Shown: positions 43,811-53,403 of the stretch, one piece after another
Layout of the letters: every line of letters starts with the position of its first letter
How positions within the stretch are numbered: the first letter of the stretch is position 1
DNA from: Akkermansiaceae bacterium
Lineage (GTDB): Bacteria > Verrucomicrobiota > Verrucomicrobiia > Verrucomicrobiales > Akkermansiaceae
Assembly: GCA_013041925.1 (NCBI GenBank)
Contig: JABDRB010000013.1
Coordinates: 124,001-188,000 of the forward strand
Length of the DNA: 64,000 nt
Direction of reading: 5' to 3'
Translations under genes and position numbers: made by a program
The notes under the pieces: model-generated
The model's input: only the letters and a program-made list of their open reading frames with translations
What the model was told of the DNA's origin: nothing
Database searches by the model: none

Positions 43811-46800
43811 TTACGGTTGACCTAGCAAATGGATGCTTTCAAGGATGCATCTTCGGGTCATGACTTCGGGGTAATCCTCAGCCAAGTTGACCAACTTTTG
43901 CCGGGTGGTTTTGTCCCCGATACGACCGAGTGCTATGGCGGCCTGACGTCGCACACTGGGCGCGTTATCGAGATTGGCCACGGCCTCCAGCAGCGTATCC
44001 TGTGCCTTCTTTTCCTTAAGCATCCCCAAACCCCAAGCGGCGGCGGGCCGAAAAAATGGTCGCCACCCCTTATACACGATATGCGTCGGCGGGGTGTTTA
44101 ATCCAACTTCAGTTTCGGTTGGCTCGTTGGCGAGCACGTCGAGCAGTATTTCAGCGGACGCCTGGTCCCCTATTCGACCGAGGGTTCGGATCAGGTAAAA
44201 ACAGCACCAGTTGCGTGTTTCGGAATCTTTTCCGGATCTGAATTTTTTGACATATCCCCCAATACGCAGCGCATGTTTTTGATCGTTACACACAATCGAA
44301 AGCACCTGCGCGGCTCTCGCTTGAGGTGAATACTTGCGGATATGCCCATGAGCATGGGGCGACAACCCGACCTGCGCTACCAGAACCTTGTCCGATGTTT
44401 CCCCGTCAAGGACGGTAAAACACGCTTGAATCACACTCTCCAACATGCCGCTTCGGGCGATGACGCGCGCAGAAATCGCTTCGTAGCTGTCGCGTTCATA
44501 CAGCAGCCCACGGTCCTTATCCGCGGGCAGGGACTCAACGATTTTCCCAACCCGTTCCCCAGCAGACTTACTTTCCATGCGGTCGAGTGCCTCAAGCATT
44601 CTAAAGTGCAGGATCGATGCATGACACCCCTTCAACCAGCTATGCTCAGCGACGCGGAACACGTAGTCGCTAAAGTTGTTGAGTTTGGAAAAGGCATCCA
44701 CGATGGCTTTTTCGGCCTCGGCCGTTCCGATCAACCCCAAGGCCTCGGCGGCCGTTGCGGAAATATAAATCGGTTTCTGGCCATACCCGAGTTCGTGGAA
44801 CCCACCGCCTCCCTTCTTTGTCAGGTTGTCCTGCATCAGTTTAATAAGGAGGTCGACCGCTTGGGTATCCTTGAGGTAGCCGAGTGAACGGATCGCCGTC
44901 ATCAACACACGCAGCTGGGCATCAGGGTTGTTTGCAACAAACTCGCGGATCGACTTTTTAGCGCACTCCCCCCCGACGTGGCCGAGGGTTTGAAGTGCCA
45001 TCAGCTTATTCTGGGGATCGTCCGAGGACAGCCGCCTCATCAGTTGACGTTCGATGACGTCGAAGTCTGGTGCTCTCCACGTGTCTTCAGAAGTCGATCC
45101 CGTGAGGTTCTCCAGAGCAATCCGCACCGCATTTCGCACCGTCGCATGAGGGTCATTCAAGGCACGTGACAACACAGCAACGGATTTGCGGTCACCGCAT
45201 GCTGAGAGTGACAGCGCCGCAGCACATCGGCTTCCGGGACTTTTTTCGTTTATCAAAGCATGACATAAAACGTCCGCAAATGCGCGGTTGTGAAGAATAC
45301 CCATTCGACGGATGCCAGACAGCCTGATATCTGCATTGGGATCGCGAGATGCCTGAATCAGCTCATCGGGTTTATCAGGTAGATTGATCGCGGCGGCCTG
45401 TCGAAAACGTTCCAGTTGCAAGTTCAGAACGCCGCCGTTGGCTCCATTATTTGCCCTGAACCGGTGAGGGTCACCCTGGCCGATCAGCTTGAGAGGCTTG
45501 CTCATGATGGACCTTGAAAGCATCATCGCCGTCGGCGCGCTCGAGGCTGGGGCGTGACAACCGACACAGGACCGCTGCTCGCCTGGACGCACATAGATCC
45601 ATGACATCTCATTGAGGACAGGTCGTCCCTCGGCATCAACAGCCTGCATGGCCAGTGGTCGGTCGGCGGGAACTTCAACATAAAACGAACCGTCCAAGGC
45701 AAGCGGCACGGTTCCGAGTTCGACACCTTCGGTTCCTATGTGGGCGTATATCGTCTTCGTGGGCTCCAGCGAAAACGGCTTACCCTGATAGATACGCACG
45801 GCTTTGATACGTTTGAGGTCGGCACTTCGATGCTGTGTATTGAGGACATTCTGACAATAGAGAAAACCTGTTTTATCGAATCGCCGGTCTGCCTTAGGGT
45901 CGACCATCGAGGGCCGAGGCATGGGTCGTGACCTAGCGGCGAGGTGCACGACGGAGTGCATATTATTTTCAGCGTATCCCTTGGTGAGATTCTCCGCAGA
46001 GCCGGTCGGCATCGGCAGATCAGAGGCCGCCAGTATTTCGGTGACATCCTTTTTCTCTGGATCAAAAACGAGCAAACGGGTTCGTTTGATGGAAGTGCAA
46101 AGCAGTCGACCATCGGGTAAGGGCGACATGTCGTAAGGGACAAAACCACGGATCAAAGGCTCGCCGGTTGAGGAGGTTGAGCTAACCACCCCCTTCTGGT
46201 TGATGGCGATGATCTTTCCGTCTGGGAAGGCAGCACAGCTGCCAGTGCCATATTTCCTCAACCAATTTGAATTTGATTCGGCGCCGACGTTTTTTTCGTA
46301 TTGAATCCCGCCGCGGCCAGGGCCGATGATCACCTGCCCGCCGGTTCCGTCCATCCGTGTCTGATGGAGATGAGTTTCTACTTTTGCACGTTCAAGGAAA
46401 TTATCCATCCTGATAAAGGCCAACCCAGATGCGGTGACGCGGGGTTCTCGATCGGCAGCAATGTGGTAGGTCAGAGGCAAAATGTTGTTGCCAGCCTGGT
46501 CGCAGGTAAAAAGCGAAGAGGCAAACTTGGCGTGGTATTCCTCACGATTACCGATGCGGGTGGAACTGAAAACAATCCGCCCGTCCGGCAGTTCGGCGGG
46601 GTCGTAATCGTGAAATGGGCCGTCCGTGACTTGACGTAAATTCCCCCCACCCACATCAACCGCAAAAATGTGATAATACGCCTGACCTTTGGGCGCAAAA
46701 GAGAAGTAGACCGTCTTACCATCGTAGGAGACACTCGGTGAACCGAGCACACCGCCATCAGCATCACATAACACGGTGATTTTTCCGTCTGGTTTGAAAG

Positions 46801-47647
46801 GGATCAGACTAACGAGCTGTCGACCAATCGCCGCAGGTGTCGGGGGGTCCATCTCGAAGTAGGCCCGACTGCCGTGGATGTTCTGAACGAAATTATTTTT
46901 GTCATGATGGACAAAGGGAAGATAACCGCGGACAAAGACGACGCCATCCGCAAATATTTTGTCGGTAAATGCCGATTCCTTGCCATAGACAATTGGCGGG
47001 GCAGGGGCTCCCCCGTGGCCTGGATCCGTTTTGGAGGCGTGGGAAAGATGGCGCCATGGCGCGACCCCATACCCCCCAATAACTTTGGCCCCAAGCCATC
47101 CGGAGCTAGGCGTAAAACCTGTCTGGTTCCAGCCCTTTTCTTTCTTTGCGCTGGTGAGCCAACGACCATCGGTGGACAGTTCATACGTTTTCCCATTTTC
47201 AAATACAACCCTGACTTTCACGATCAACCCGGCTGGACCATCGATGGAGTTGACCGCTTTGACCGCGATGGAATTTTGTTCAATGATCAGGTTTTTACGG
47301 ATGTCGATTTTCTGTGGTCGCATCCATGCCTCCTTACCCGCTTTACTTTGGCCCATCTGCTTGCCGTTGATAAAAAGTGTCCACTGATTATCGCAAGTGA
47401 TCAGCACCTCGCCCGAGACAGGTTTTGCACCCGCCGGAAACTCGAAGCCTTGCTGCAGATAAACGGTCTGGGCTGGAGCCATAGCGGTGGGGTTGCCATC
47501 CGAAGCCCCGAGCCAGATCCATTGTGCTCCGTCGAACCCAATAGGTTTCGCATCGCCTGCCGCCCATGAAAGCGAGAACATCATGGGCATCACTAGGATC
47601 ACGAGAACCATGCTGGCTGCATTCAAAACGCCCATTTTTTTATTCAT
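43811..47647 (-). CDS. HzsA-related secreted beta-propeller/HEAT protein with one heme c motif
   Basis: From the ATG at 47647 this is about 1278 residues. A signal peptide (VLVILVMPMMFSLSWAA) leads into a beta-sandwich domain (residues about 35-190, ITCDNQWTLFINGKQMG) like galactose-binding modules. A WD40/PD40-type propeller follows (SVSYDGKTVYFSF, YDPAELPDGRIVFSS). Next comes the segment shared with hydrazine synthase alpha subunits, ending in a single heme site CVGCH near residue 694. The C-terminal 500 residues are HEAT repeats. A frame extending to 47776 adds non-secretory residues. Many PVC genomes encode such proteins outside anammox bacteria, so hydrazine synthesis is not implied. It is a lone gene. 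Confidence 0.8.
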   Translation of the reverse strand: MNKKMGVLNAASMVLVILVMPMMFSLSWAAGDAKPIGFDGAQWIWLGASDGNPTAMAPAQTVYLQQGFEFPAGAKPVSGEVLITCDNQWTLFINGKQMGQSKAGKEAWMRPQKIDIRKNLIIEQNSIAVKAVNSIDGPAGLIVKVRVVFENGKTYELSTDGRWLTSAKKEKGWNQTGFTPSSGWLGAKVIGGYGVAPWRHLSHASKTDPGHGGAPAPPIVYGKESAFTDKIFADGVVFVRGYLPFVHHDKNNFVQNIHGSRAYFEMDPPTPAAIGRQLVSLIPFKPDGKITVLCDADGGVLGSPSVSYDGKTVYFSFAPKGQAYYHIFAVDVGGGNLRQVTDGPFHDYDPAELPDGRIVFSSTRIGNREEYHAKFASSLFTCDQAGNNILPLTYHIAADREPRVTASGLAFIRMDNFLERAKVETHLHQTRMDGTGGQVIIGPGRGGIQYEKNVGAESNSNWLRKYGTGSCAAFPDGKIIAINQKGVVSSTSSTGEPLIRGFVPYDMSPLPDGRLLCTSIKRTRLLVFDPEKKDVTEILAASDLPMPTGSAENLTKGYAENNMHSVVHLAARSRPMPRPSMVDPKADRRFDKTGFLYCQNVLNTQHRSADLKRIKAVRIYQGKPFSLEPTKTIYAHIGTEGVELGTVPLALDGSFYVEVPADRPLAMQAVDAEGRPVLNEMSWIYVRPGEQRSCVGCHAPASSAPTAMMLSRSIMSKPLKLIGQGDPHRFRANNGANGGVLNLQLERFRQAAAINLPDKPDELIQASRDPNADIRLSGIRRMGILHNRAFADVLCHALINEKSPGSRCAAALSLSACGDRKSVAVLSRALNDPHATVRNAVRIALENLTGSTSEDTWRAPDFDVIERQLMRRLSSDDPQNKLMALQTLGHVGGECAKKSIREFVANNPDAQLRVLMTAIRSLGYLKDTQAVDLLIKLMQDNLTKKGGGGFHELGYGQKPIYISATAAEALGLIGTAEAEKAIVDAFSKLNNFSDYVFRVAEHSWLKGCHASILHFRMLEALDRMESKSAGERVGKIVESLPADKDRGLLYERDSYEAISARVIARSGMLESVIQACFTVLDGETSDKVLVAQVGLSPHAHGHIRKYSPQARAAQVLSIVCNDQKHALRIGGYVKKFRSGKDSETRNWCCFYLIRTLGRIGDQASAEILLDVLANEPTETEVGLNTPPTHIVYKGWRPFFRPAAAWGLGMLKEKKAQDTLLEAVANLDNAPSVRRQAAIALGRIGDKTTRQKLVNLAEDYPEVMTRRCILESIHLLGQP

Positions 47648-48019
47648 CGCAAAGAATGAGCTGGCAATGCTCCTTGGATAATTCGCTTCTAGTTTCATCC
47701 TGAATTTTTTCTGGTGAAACGCACATGAAGATATGACGGATTCATCATGCTTAGATACCATCCTCTTCGCTGACATCTTTCAACGAAGCACTCTGCAGGC
47801 CGCCGATCCTGCACGTTTTACCCCCCCATTACTCTGCATATTATAACACCCTGCGAATCAGGTTACTAACCCAACTTAATACCCAAGAGGCGACCTCGTT
47901 GGCACCAGATAAATCAACCCATGAGATAGCAAAGCGATACCAGATTCACCCGAGTCTTGTCACGGTGTGGATGCTTGCCTTATTGGGCAACGCCAGCCAC
48001 TGACCCACCGTCGCGCGCG
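47648..48019. other. 372-base gap containing an IS3-type remnant
   Basis: No complete gene is present. The only readable signal is the short transposase-like frame annotated separately at 47881-48003. The remainder includes the upstream region of the HzsA-related gene. Confidence 0.5.
47881..48003 (+). pseudogene. fragment of an IS3-family OrfA (helix-turn-helix) transposase
   Basis: One frame reads KSTHEIAKRYQIHPSLVTVW followed by MLALLGNASH and a TGA. This has the spacing of the OrfA helix-turn-helix in IS3-family elements, where E-I-A-x-x-Y-x-x-H-P and V-x-x-W are the conserved positions and a K-K-Q-L-L-like helix follows. Upstream residues do not resemble OrfA, no OrfB follows, and no inverted repeat was found. 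It is a scar about 35 codons long. Chance similarity is possible because the match is short. Confidence 0.4.
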
Positions 48020-49387
48020 TCACTCTGACGCTTCCGCGAGATAGATCACCGCCTCTCGATAGGTTTCGATCGCGGTGCTAGAACGAATATCAAGCGCCCG
48101 ATCGAGTTGCTTTACGGCGGCTCGGTAGCGGGCCATGGTGACGTAAAGTTTGGCGAGCTCGATGCTGGCTTCATATTCAAAGCCTTCGACGCGGGCAGCT
48201 TGCTGGAGGAGCATTTCCGACTGTTGATGCTGTGTTTGACGGGCGTGGTGGCGGGCGAGGAGAATGAGGGAGGAGGCGTCAAGAGGGTCGTTCTTAATGA
48301 GCGCTTGAAGCACGGCGGCACCCCGTGACGGATTTTCACCCGAATCGATATCGATGAGGGCGACGAGACGCTGATGTTTCTGTTTGAGCTTCTCGTCTTT
48401 GACGGCGGGAAATGACTTTTCAAAGGCGAGCGAGAAGTCGCGAGCGAGTTCCCACTCGCGGATCTGGGTGGAAAATTCCAAAACATTCAACGCGGCAGGA
48501 ACCGTCGGCTTGGCCTCCATCGCCAACGCGGACATCATCACCGGACGGGCGAGTCGACGACTACCCGCGCGCAGGTGCAGGCTAGCTAACAGGAGATGGT
48601 TTCCAGCATCGAGCATTCCGAGTCGGCGCACGAGTTCGAGGTTGATGATGGCATCATCCGTCCGATCCATCGACAGCTGAATCGATGCCTGAAGAAGGTA
48701 ATAGGACGATTCGTTGGGGCGTGAGGCCAGAACCTCATCGAGAAGAGCAAGCGCTTCATCATTGCGTTGAAGGTATTGCAGGCACTGAGCAGTGCCTACT
48801 TTCCAATCGACACTTTCAGGCTGGGTGAGTTGGGCGAGCCGGTATGCCTGTAGCGAGGACGCATATTGTTCTTTATGCATCCTCCCATAGGCGAGCTGAC
48901 CGTAGGTCGACCCGTCTTGATCGCCGAGGCGGATGGCTTCCTCTAGTGAGGGCAGCGCTTGATCCCAATCATTTTCTCGGGCAAAAACAAAGCCGAGGTT
49001 TCGGTGGGCACGGCGGAAGCTGGGGAAGATTTTGAGCGCGTCTTGATAGTGCTTCGCTGCCTCCTTGAGCGCCCCGAGTTCAAACTGAATATTCCCGGCA
49101 TTATAGGCGATGGCGGCCGACGACTGAAGCATCGGGCTGGCTTTTAATTTTGCCAATGCCTGCTCGCGTTTCCCCGCAGCCATGAGCGATTGAATCGACA
49201 CTAACAACCCACGCTCCTCGGAGTTCACCGTCGGCTCGATACGTGCATTCACCCGGTAAGACCCGTTAAAGGATTTCAAAAACGACTCATCCTTCCAGTA
49301 ATCCTGTGACAAAGCAATGGGTTCGGCAGCATGCAGCCACATACTGAATACGAACAAGGGAAGACTAGTAACAAATAACGTTCTCAT
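48020..49387 (-). CDS. secreted TPR-repeat protein of the TonB gene run
   Basis: This 455-residue protein starts with a signal peptide (TLFVTSLPLFVFSMWLHAA) followed by at least eight tetratricopeptide repeats, for example AIAYNAGNIQFELGALKEAA, AHRNLGFVFARENDWDQALP and YGQLAYGRMHKEQYASSLQAY. It overlaps the end of tonB by four bases (ATGA), so it is translationally coupled. A TPR gene at this position is also known at the end of the TonB2 (ttpC-exbB2-exbD2-tonB2) operons of Vibrio, which supports a role in assembling or spanning the TonB complex. It has no catalytic motif. Confidence 0.85.
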   Translation of the reverse strand: MRTLFVTSLPLFVFSMWLHAAEPIALSQDYWKDESFLKSFNGSYRVNARIEPTVNSEERGLLVSIQSLMAAGKREQALAKLKASPMLQSSAAIAYNAGNIQFELGALKEAAKHYQDALKIFPSFRRAHRNLGFVFARENDWDQALPSLEEAIRLGDQDGSTYGQLAYGRMHKEQYASSLQAYRLAQLTQPESVDWKVGTAQCLQYLQRNDEALALLDEVLASRPNESSYYLLQASIQLSMDRTDDAIINLELVRRLGMLDAGNHLLLASLHLRAGSRRLARPVMMSALAMEAKPTVPAALNVLEFSTQIREWELARDFSLAFEKSFPAVKDEKLKQKHQRLVALIDIDSGENPSRGAAVLQALIKNDPLDASSLILLARHHARQTQHQQSEMLLQQAARVEGFEYEASIELAKLYVTMARYRAAVKQLDRALDIRSSTAIETYREAVIYLAEASE

Positions 49388-50085
49388 TTTTTAATCGTGA
49401 TCGGCCAGGTCATCACCGCCTTAACGGGTTTCCCTTGCCGGGTGGGTGGGGTAAATCGGGATCCGTTCCCAATCCGCTTCGCCAGCGGAATGAGTGCCGG
49501 GTGCGTGCTCGAGATGATGGATAAAAATTGGCTTCTCCCTGAGGGAAGAATGGCGACGCGCACGACCACGCGACCACTTCTCGCCCCCTTGATACTCCGA
49601 GGAAACGTCACGGACGGGTTACGTAGCAATCGCGGTTTTTGATCGAGCTCGCCGAGGTCATACTGCGATTTAGGTTGGGCGGGTGAGGATTTAATCCCCG
49701 GGCGCTTCGGCTTTTTGATGACAGGTTTGACGCTGGGCCGTGGTCGAGGCCGCGCGATCGTCGGTAGTGGGGCCGGTGGTTCATCAGTAAAAAATGTGTC
49801 CACTGCCAGACGGGGGTCGATTTTCATAACCATCACCGGAAGCGCCGGCTGGTTAAGCTCTTGAGTGACCGCCAGATCGGCCAGCGCAGGCGGCGGCGGT
49901 GGCGGCACATCATCGGAAATCTCCTCAGGGGCTGGCGGTGGCGGTTCGGGAAGGGAAACCGATTCGACCTCCCTGATTTTAAACTCAGGGGACTTATTGG
50001 CCAACTCCATCATGCGTGTGGCAACCAACACACCGAGCAATACGGCGGTGGTAGCAATACCGAGGATGATGGATTTGAATTTCAT
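49384..50085 (-). CDS. tonB: energy transducer TonB
   Basis: This 233-residue inner-membrane protein transmits the proton-driven conformational change to outer-membrane receptors. An N-terminal anchor (SIILGIATTAVLLGVLVA) is followed by a proline-rich stretch (LPEPPPPAPEEISDDVPPPP), a basic periplasmic linker with KPVIKKPKRP, and the C-terminal TonB domain (VTFPRSIKGARSGRVVVRVAI, GSRFTPPTRQGKPV). The order and length are those of TonB2-type proteins. It follows exbD on the same strand and overlaps the downstream TPR gene. Confidence 0.9.
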   Translation of the reverse strand: MKFKSIILGIATTAVLLGVLVATRMMELANKSPEFKIREVESVSLPEPPPPAPEEISDDVPPPPPPALADLAVTQELNQPALPVMVMKIDPRLAVDTFFTDEPPAPLPTIARPRPRPSVKPVIKKPKRPGIKSSPAQPKSQYDLGELDQKPRLLRNPSVTFPRSIKGARSGRVVVRVAILPSGRSQFLSIISSTHPALIPLAKRIGNGSRFTPPTRQGKPVKAVMTWPITIKK

Positions 50086-50149
50086 AACTTGCTCACAATA
50101 AGGGCCTGACCGAAGCCGGATCTAACAATAATAGAGCGTAAAAAACGGA

Positions 50150-50557
50150 TCATTGCGACGTGGCTAAATTAACGGTGATGGCACCAGCAAGCTTAGCGGC
50201 GTCGATGACTTTGACAATGGTGCCGTGGCTTGCCGCGGTGTCCCCCTGAATAATAACAGGCATGTCCTGATTATTTTCAAGCATGGCTGAGACAACGCTA
50301 CGCACGCCATCAACCCCAATGCTCCGACCTCCTTGAAAAACCTGACCATTGGCCGTCACCGCTATGAGGATGGAGTTTTTTTCGAGATCCTCGGCGGAGG
50401 CGGCACGAGGTTTATTCACGTCCACACCCGTCTCCTCGATAAATACGGTGGTGACGATAAAGAAAATCAGCAAGATGAAGACGACGTCGATCAACGGGGA
50501 GATATTGATCTCCGACGTGGTGGCATCGTTGCTGGTAAAATGTCTGAATCGGCGCAT
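50150..50557 (-). CDS. exbD: biopolymer transport protein ExbD
   Basis: This 135-residue single-pass protein pairs with ExbB to form the proton channel that energises TonB. The transmembrane segment [18 protein letters not shown] contains the essential aspartate at residue 24, and the periplasmic domain has the usual ITVNL ending. It begins two bases after the stop of exbB. Confidence 0.92.
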   Translation of the reverse strand: MRRFRHFTSNDATTSEINISPLIDVVFILLIFFIVTTVFIEETGVDVNKPRAASAEDLEKNSILIAVTANGQVFQGGRSIGVDGVRSVVSAMLENNQDMPVIIQGDTAASHGTIVKVIDAAKLAGAITVNLATSQ

Positions 50558-50559
50558 GG

Positions 50560-51066
50560 TCAGGTGGTCGGGATCAGAGCCACATGGAGCCTTTGTTGGA
50601 GTGTGGCATGGGTGGTCTGAGTTTGTTTACGCAAGAGGGCGAGAAGAAAAGCAGCGGGGATCGCAATGAGAAGTCCGGCCTGAGTCGTGATGAGCGCCTC
50701 TGAGATACCTACGGAAATTTTATCAATCGGCTGGGCCGCACTGCTGCTGGCCAAGCCGGAAAACGTAACAAGCATCCCAGAAACGGTCCCCAAAAGCCCC
50801 GCCAGAGGCGCCGCAGCGGCAAGCACCCCAATGAAGGGCAAACGACGCTCGACCCACGCAAGCCGATCCAACTCAAACGTGGCAAATTGGCGGACGATCT
50901 GGCGTCGATCGTCCCCAGCAAACACATGGCCGGCAAGCTCATGTTGCACCTTCTTCAGTCCGAGCCATGTCGAGGCAAGGACGCTGTATAAGCCAACACC
51001 TAAGAAGACGAGCCCCCAAAGTATAGGACCCCCTTGATGAAGAACGTGTTGGAGCTCGGTGAACAT
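50560..51066 (-). CDS. exbB: MotA/TolQ/ExbB proton-channel protein (ExbB2-like)
   Basis: This compact 168-residue ExbB has a first helix [19 protein letters not shown], then the conserved [25 protein letters not shown] and [26 protein letters not shown]. Length fits the short ExbB2 class of TonB2 systems. It lies between the TtpC-like gene and exbD, so it forms the channel core together with ExbD. Confidence 0.9.
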   Translation of the reverse strand: MFTELQHVLHQGGPILWGLVFLGVGLYSVLASTWLGLKKVQHELAGHVFAGDDRRQIVRQFATFELDRLAWVERRLPFIGVLAAAAPLAGLLGTVSGMLVTFSGLASSSAAQPIDKISVGISEALITTQAGLLIAIPAAFLLALLRKQTQTTHATLQQRLHVALIPTT

Positions 51067-51102
51067 GGGATGCGATTTTTGATACCTCAGTGTGAATCGG
51101 GT

Positions 51103-52500
51103 TTATTTGTCAGAATTTCCCCCATCCGCACGATTCTTTTGAAATTTTTCACCACGCAGACCGTTCACCAAAGTAAGCCCGAGCTTCTCGGTGTTCTGCG
51201 TAATCCCTTGGCATCGACGGGAGAGCAAAGCGTGGATGATCAAGGCGGGAATCGCGACAACCAAACCAAACAGAGTGGTGACAAGGGCTTCGGATATTCC
51301 ACCCGCTAGGGGTTTGGCGTCACCCGTGCCCGAGACGGTAATAACATTGAAGGTCCGGATCATCCCCGAGACGGTCCCCAGCAAACCTAACAACGGAGCA
51401 GTAGCCGCAGTAATCGCGATAAAGGGAAGCCAACTTTGAAGTTTATTTTGCACCCCGATAAGTTGTTCATAGAGGACTTCCTCGACGACGTCCGGCCCGG
51501 CTTTGACGTAGCCAAGACAACGACCGACGACATCCGATACGGGATGGTAAACCTTGGATGCGATACTCTCTGCCTGCGCTTGATCTCCTTCACGCAGGGC
51601 GGCAAGAATGCGAGAAACCCAGTCGGGGGCCGGCGTCCGAATCCGGACAATCTGAGCCAATTTGATCATGCCTGAAATCGCTGAGAACAAGGCGATGCCT
51701 AAGATAGGCCAGATCCAGAATCCTCCCTTGCGGAAGATGTCGAGTTTATCGTTTTCCATGGTAGCTAGGGCAAGCGCCTTACCTCCGGTGACATCGATAC
51801 TGAGTATCGCCTCGCCTCCTGCCATCACGGTTTTAATTTCACCCGACTCCCCAGGCAGGATCTTGGAGTTACGTGACCCTTTTTCCCACACCACGGAGCC
51901 CGTCAGGCTTCCGTCTTCTGCGGTAAACCAAGCGGAAGGTCCCGCAAGCGCAAAGGTTCCTGATTTGACGGTCCCATCTGGCGCCACCGCCTCACCCACG
52001 AGGGTGCTCCCACCGACCAGCTTTTCCAATCGATGAATCCCCGCTTCAAGCGACCCAAGACGGGATTGCAGTCGCTCGGCAGGCGTTCCGGTCGGGCTGT
52101 GAAAGTTATCGAGCTCTTGACGATAGATCTCACATTCGCCGGGAAGAAGGAATGTCTCGAGTTTGATTCCGTAATCGCGCAGTTGACCATCGACGTAGGT
52201 GTGATCTTGTCCCGATGTGTAATGCTTTTTTTCAAGTGCTTTGAGCAGGGTGTCACGGTCTGACTTTGCCATGCGAGCGATTCGGACTTTACGGCGTTGC
52301 TCCATCAGGGATGCGCGGGTGACATCAAAGGCCTTGGCCAGATCGGGCTTTTCTGCGGCGATCGCTTCTCGCGCATGAGTCAATCGACTTTGTGCATCGA
52401 CGAGGTCCTTACGGATGGACAGCTCATCGTCGGTAGCGGCACGGGCAGCCGAGACAAAAAGAATGGCAACGAGGGCAAGTGCGGTGGGTAATTGGTTCAT
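51103..52500 (-). CDS. ttpC: TtpC-like MotA/TolQ/ExbB protein with N-terminal periplasmic extension
   Basis: This 465-residue protein has a signal peptide (LALVAILFVSAARA), a long periplasmic part with a coiled-coil (ATDDELSIRKDLVDAQSRL) and a beta-rich middle. The C-terminal ExbB-type channel domain shows [24 protein letters not shown] and GGISEALVTTLFGLVVAIPALI. This build matches TtpC, the extra component of Vibrio TonB2 systems, and its place before exbB2-exbD2-tonB2 is the same. Four bases separate it from the upstream DUF3450 gene. The name is by architecture and order, since no sequence comparison was made. Confidence 0.8.
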   Translation of the reverse strand: MNQLPTALALVAILFVSAARAATDDELSIRKDLVDAQSRLTHAREAIAAEKPDLAKAFDVTRASLMEQRRKVRIARMAKSDRDTLLKALEKKHYTSGQDHTYVDGQLRDYGIKLETFLLPGECEIYRQELDNFHSPTGTPAERLQSRLGSLEAGIHRLEKLVGGSTLVGEAVAPDGTVKSGTFALAGPSAWFTAEDGSLTGSVVWEKGSRNSKILPGESGEIKTVMAGGEAILSIDVTGGKALALATMENDKLDIFRKGGFWIWPILGIALFSAISGMIKLAQIVRIRTPAPDWVSRILAALREGDQAQAESIASKVYHPVSDVVGRCLGYVKAGPDVVEEVLYEQLIGVQNKLQSWLPFIAITAATAPLLGLLGTVSGMIRTFNVITVSGTGDAKPLAGGISEALVTTLFGLVVAIPALIIHALLSRRCQGITQNTEKLGLTLVNGLRGEKFQKNRADGGNSDK

Positions 52501-52504
52501 GGCA

Positions 52505-53296
52505 CTACTTTTTCTCTGACCCCTCCACCTTAATGGGGAGCTTGGTCAATTGGGGTTGTTTATCTTTCTGATAGACAGCGATGGTGCGGCGTATCTCATC
52601 GGCTAAATCAGGTTTCGGTTGCCACTCCCAGCCAGCTTTCCCGGGCACCCCTATACCGGCAGTTTCCCCAGCAGCGGTGGTGTAGTAGGCACGACATAGA
52701 CCAAGGTAGAGCACATCGACAGTCATCCTTTTCCCCTCGGAAACTTCACGGGTGTCTTCATCCACCGTGATGCTCCGGTTAAACCGGGCCGAGGCGGTCA
52801 GCACGGCGATGATCGACTGGAGCACATCACGTGGATTTTCCAATGCGCTTGGCGAGCGTAACCGCTGCGCGTCAGCCGAGATTTCCTCGAGTAGCGGCTG
52901 AGGAAAACGTAACATCAGCACCTTAACGCGCGGGAGAAGCCTTACCATAGCATCCCGGAGAAGCTGATGCGCCTTGCGAAACTCTGCCAGCTCCGACTCG
53001 AGTTTCTGTTTATTTTCATCGACTAGCCCGACGGATTCGCCGGCTTGGCGCATCTCCTCATCGAGTAACGTGAGCTCTTTCTGGTAGAGATCGAGCAAAT
53101 CTTGCATCCGTTTTTTTTCGACCTGCCATGCGGATTTCTCCTCGGAGAGGACACGCTCAGTCTGGACCCACTGACGGATCAACTCGCGAGACACCGCAGG
53201 GTCGATAGCGGCGTCGGATTTTTCCGCCTCATCCTGTCCACTCACCCATGGGGTGAAGGATACAACGAGCAAAAGAAGAAGTGCAGGATATTTCAT
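52505..53296 (-). CDS. DUF3450 secreted coiled-coil protein
   Basis: This 263-residue protein has a signal peptide (ALLLLLVVSFTPWVSGQ) and a long coiled coil (RVLSEEKSAWQVEKKRMQDL, LDEEMRQAGESVGLVDENKQ). A globular end with VDVLYLGLCRAYYTTAAGETAG is the signature of DUF3450. Such proteins are typically encoded beside ttpC in TonB2-type operons. Here it is the second gene of the run after the receptor. Its job is not known. A periplasmic scaffold for the TonB complex is an inference. Confidence 0.85.
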   Translation of the reverse strand: MKYPALLLLLVVSFTPWVSGQDEAEKSDAAIDPAVSRELIRQWVQTERVLSEEKSAWQVEKKRMQDLLDLYQKELTLLDEEMRQAGESVGLVDENKQKLESELAEFRKAHQLLRDAMVRLLPRVKVLMLRFPQPLLEEISADAQRLRSPSALENPRDVLQSIIAVLTASARFNRSITVDEDTREVSEGKRMTVDVLYLGLCRAYYTTAAGETAGIGVPGKAGWEWQPKPDLADEIRRTIAVYQKDKQPQLTKLPIKVEGSEKK

Positions 53297-53403
53297 AGAT
53301 GCTTGGAGTGCATGATGTGCGTTCGTTTACTTAGGCGAATTATCCGGCGTCTGCAAGTGCACAAACGCCAGCGTGTCTTCGCAATCACCTCTCGCAACGC
53401 CAC

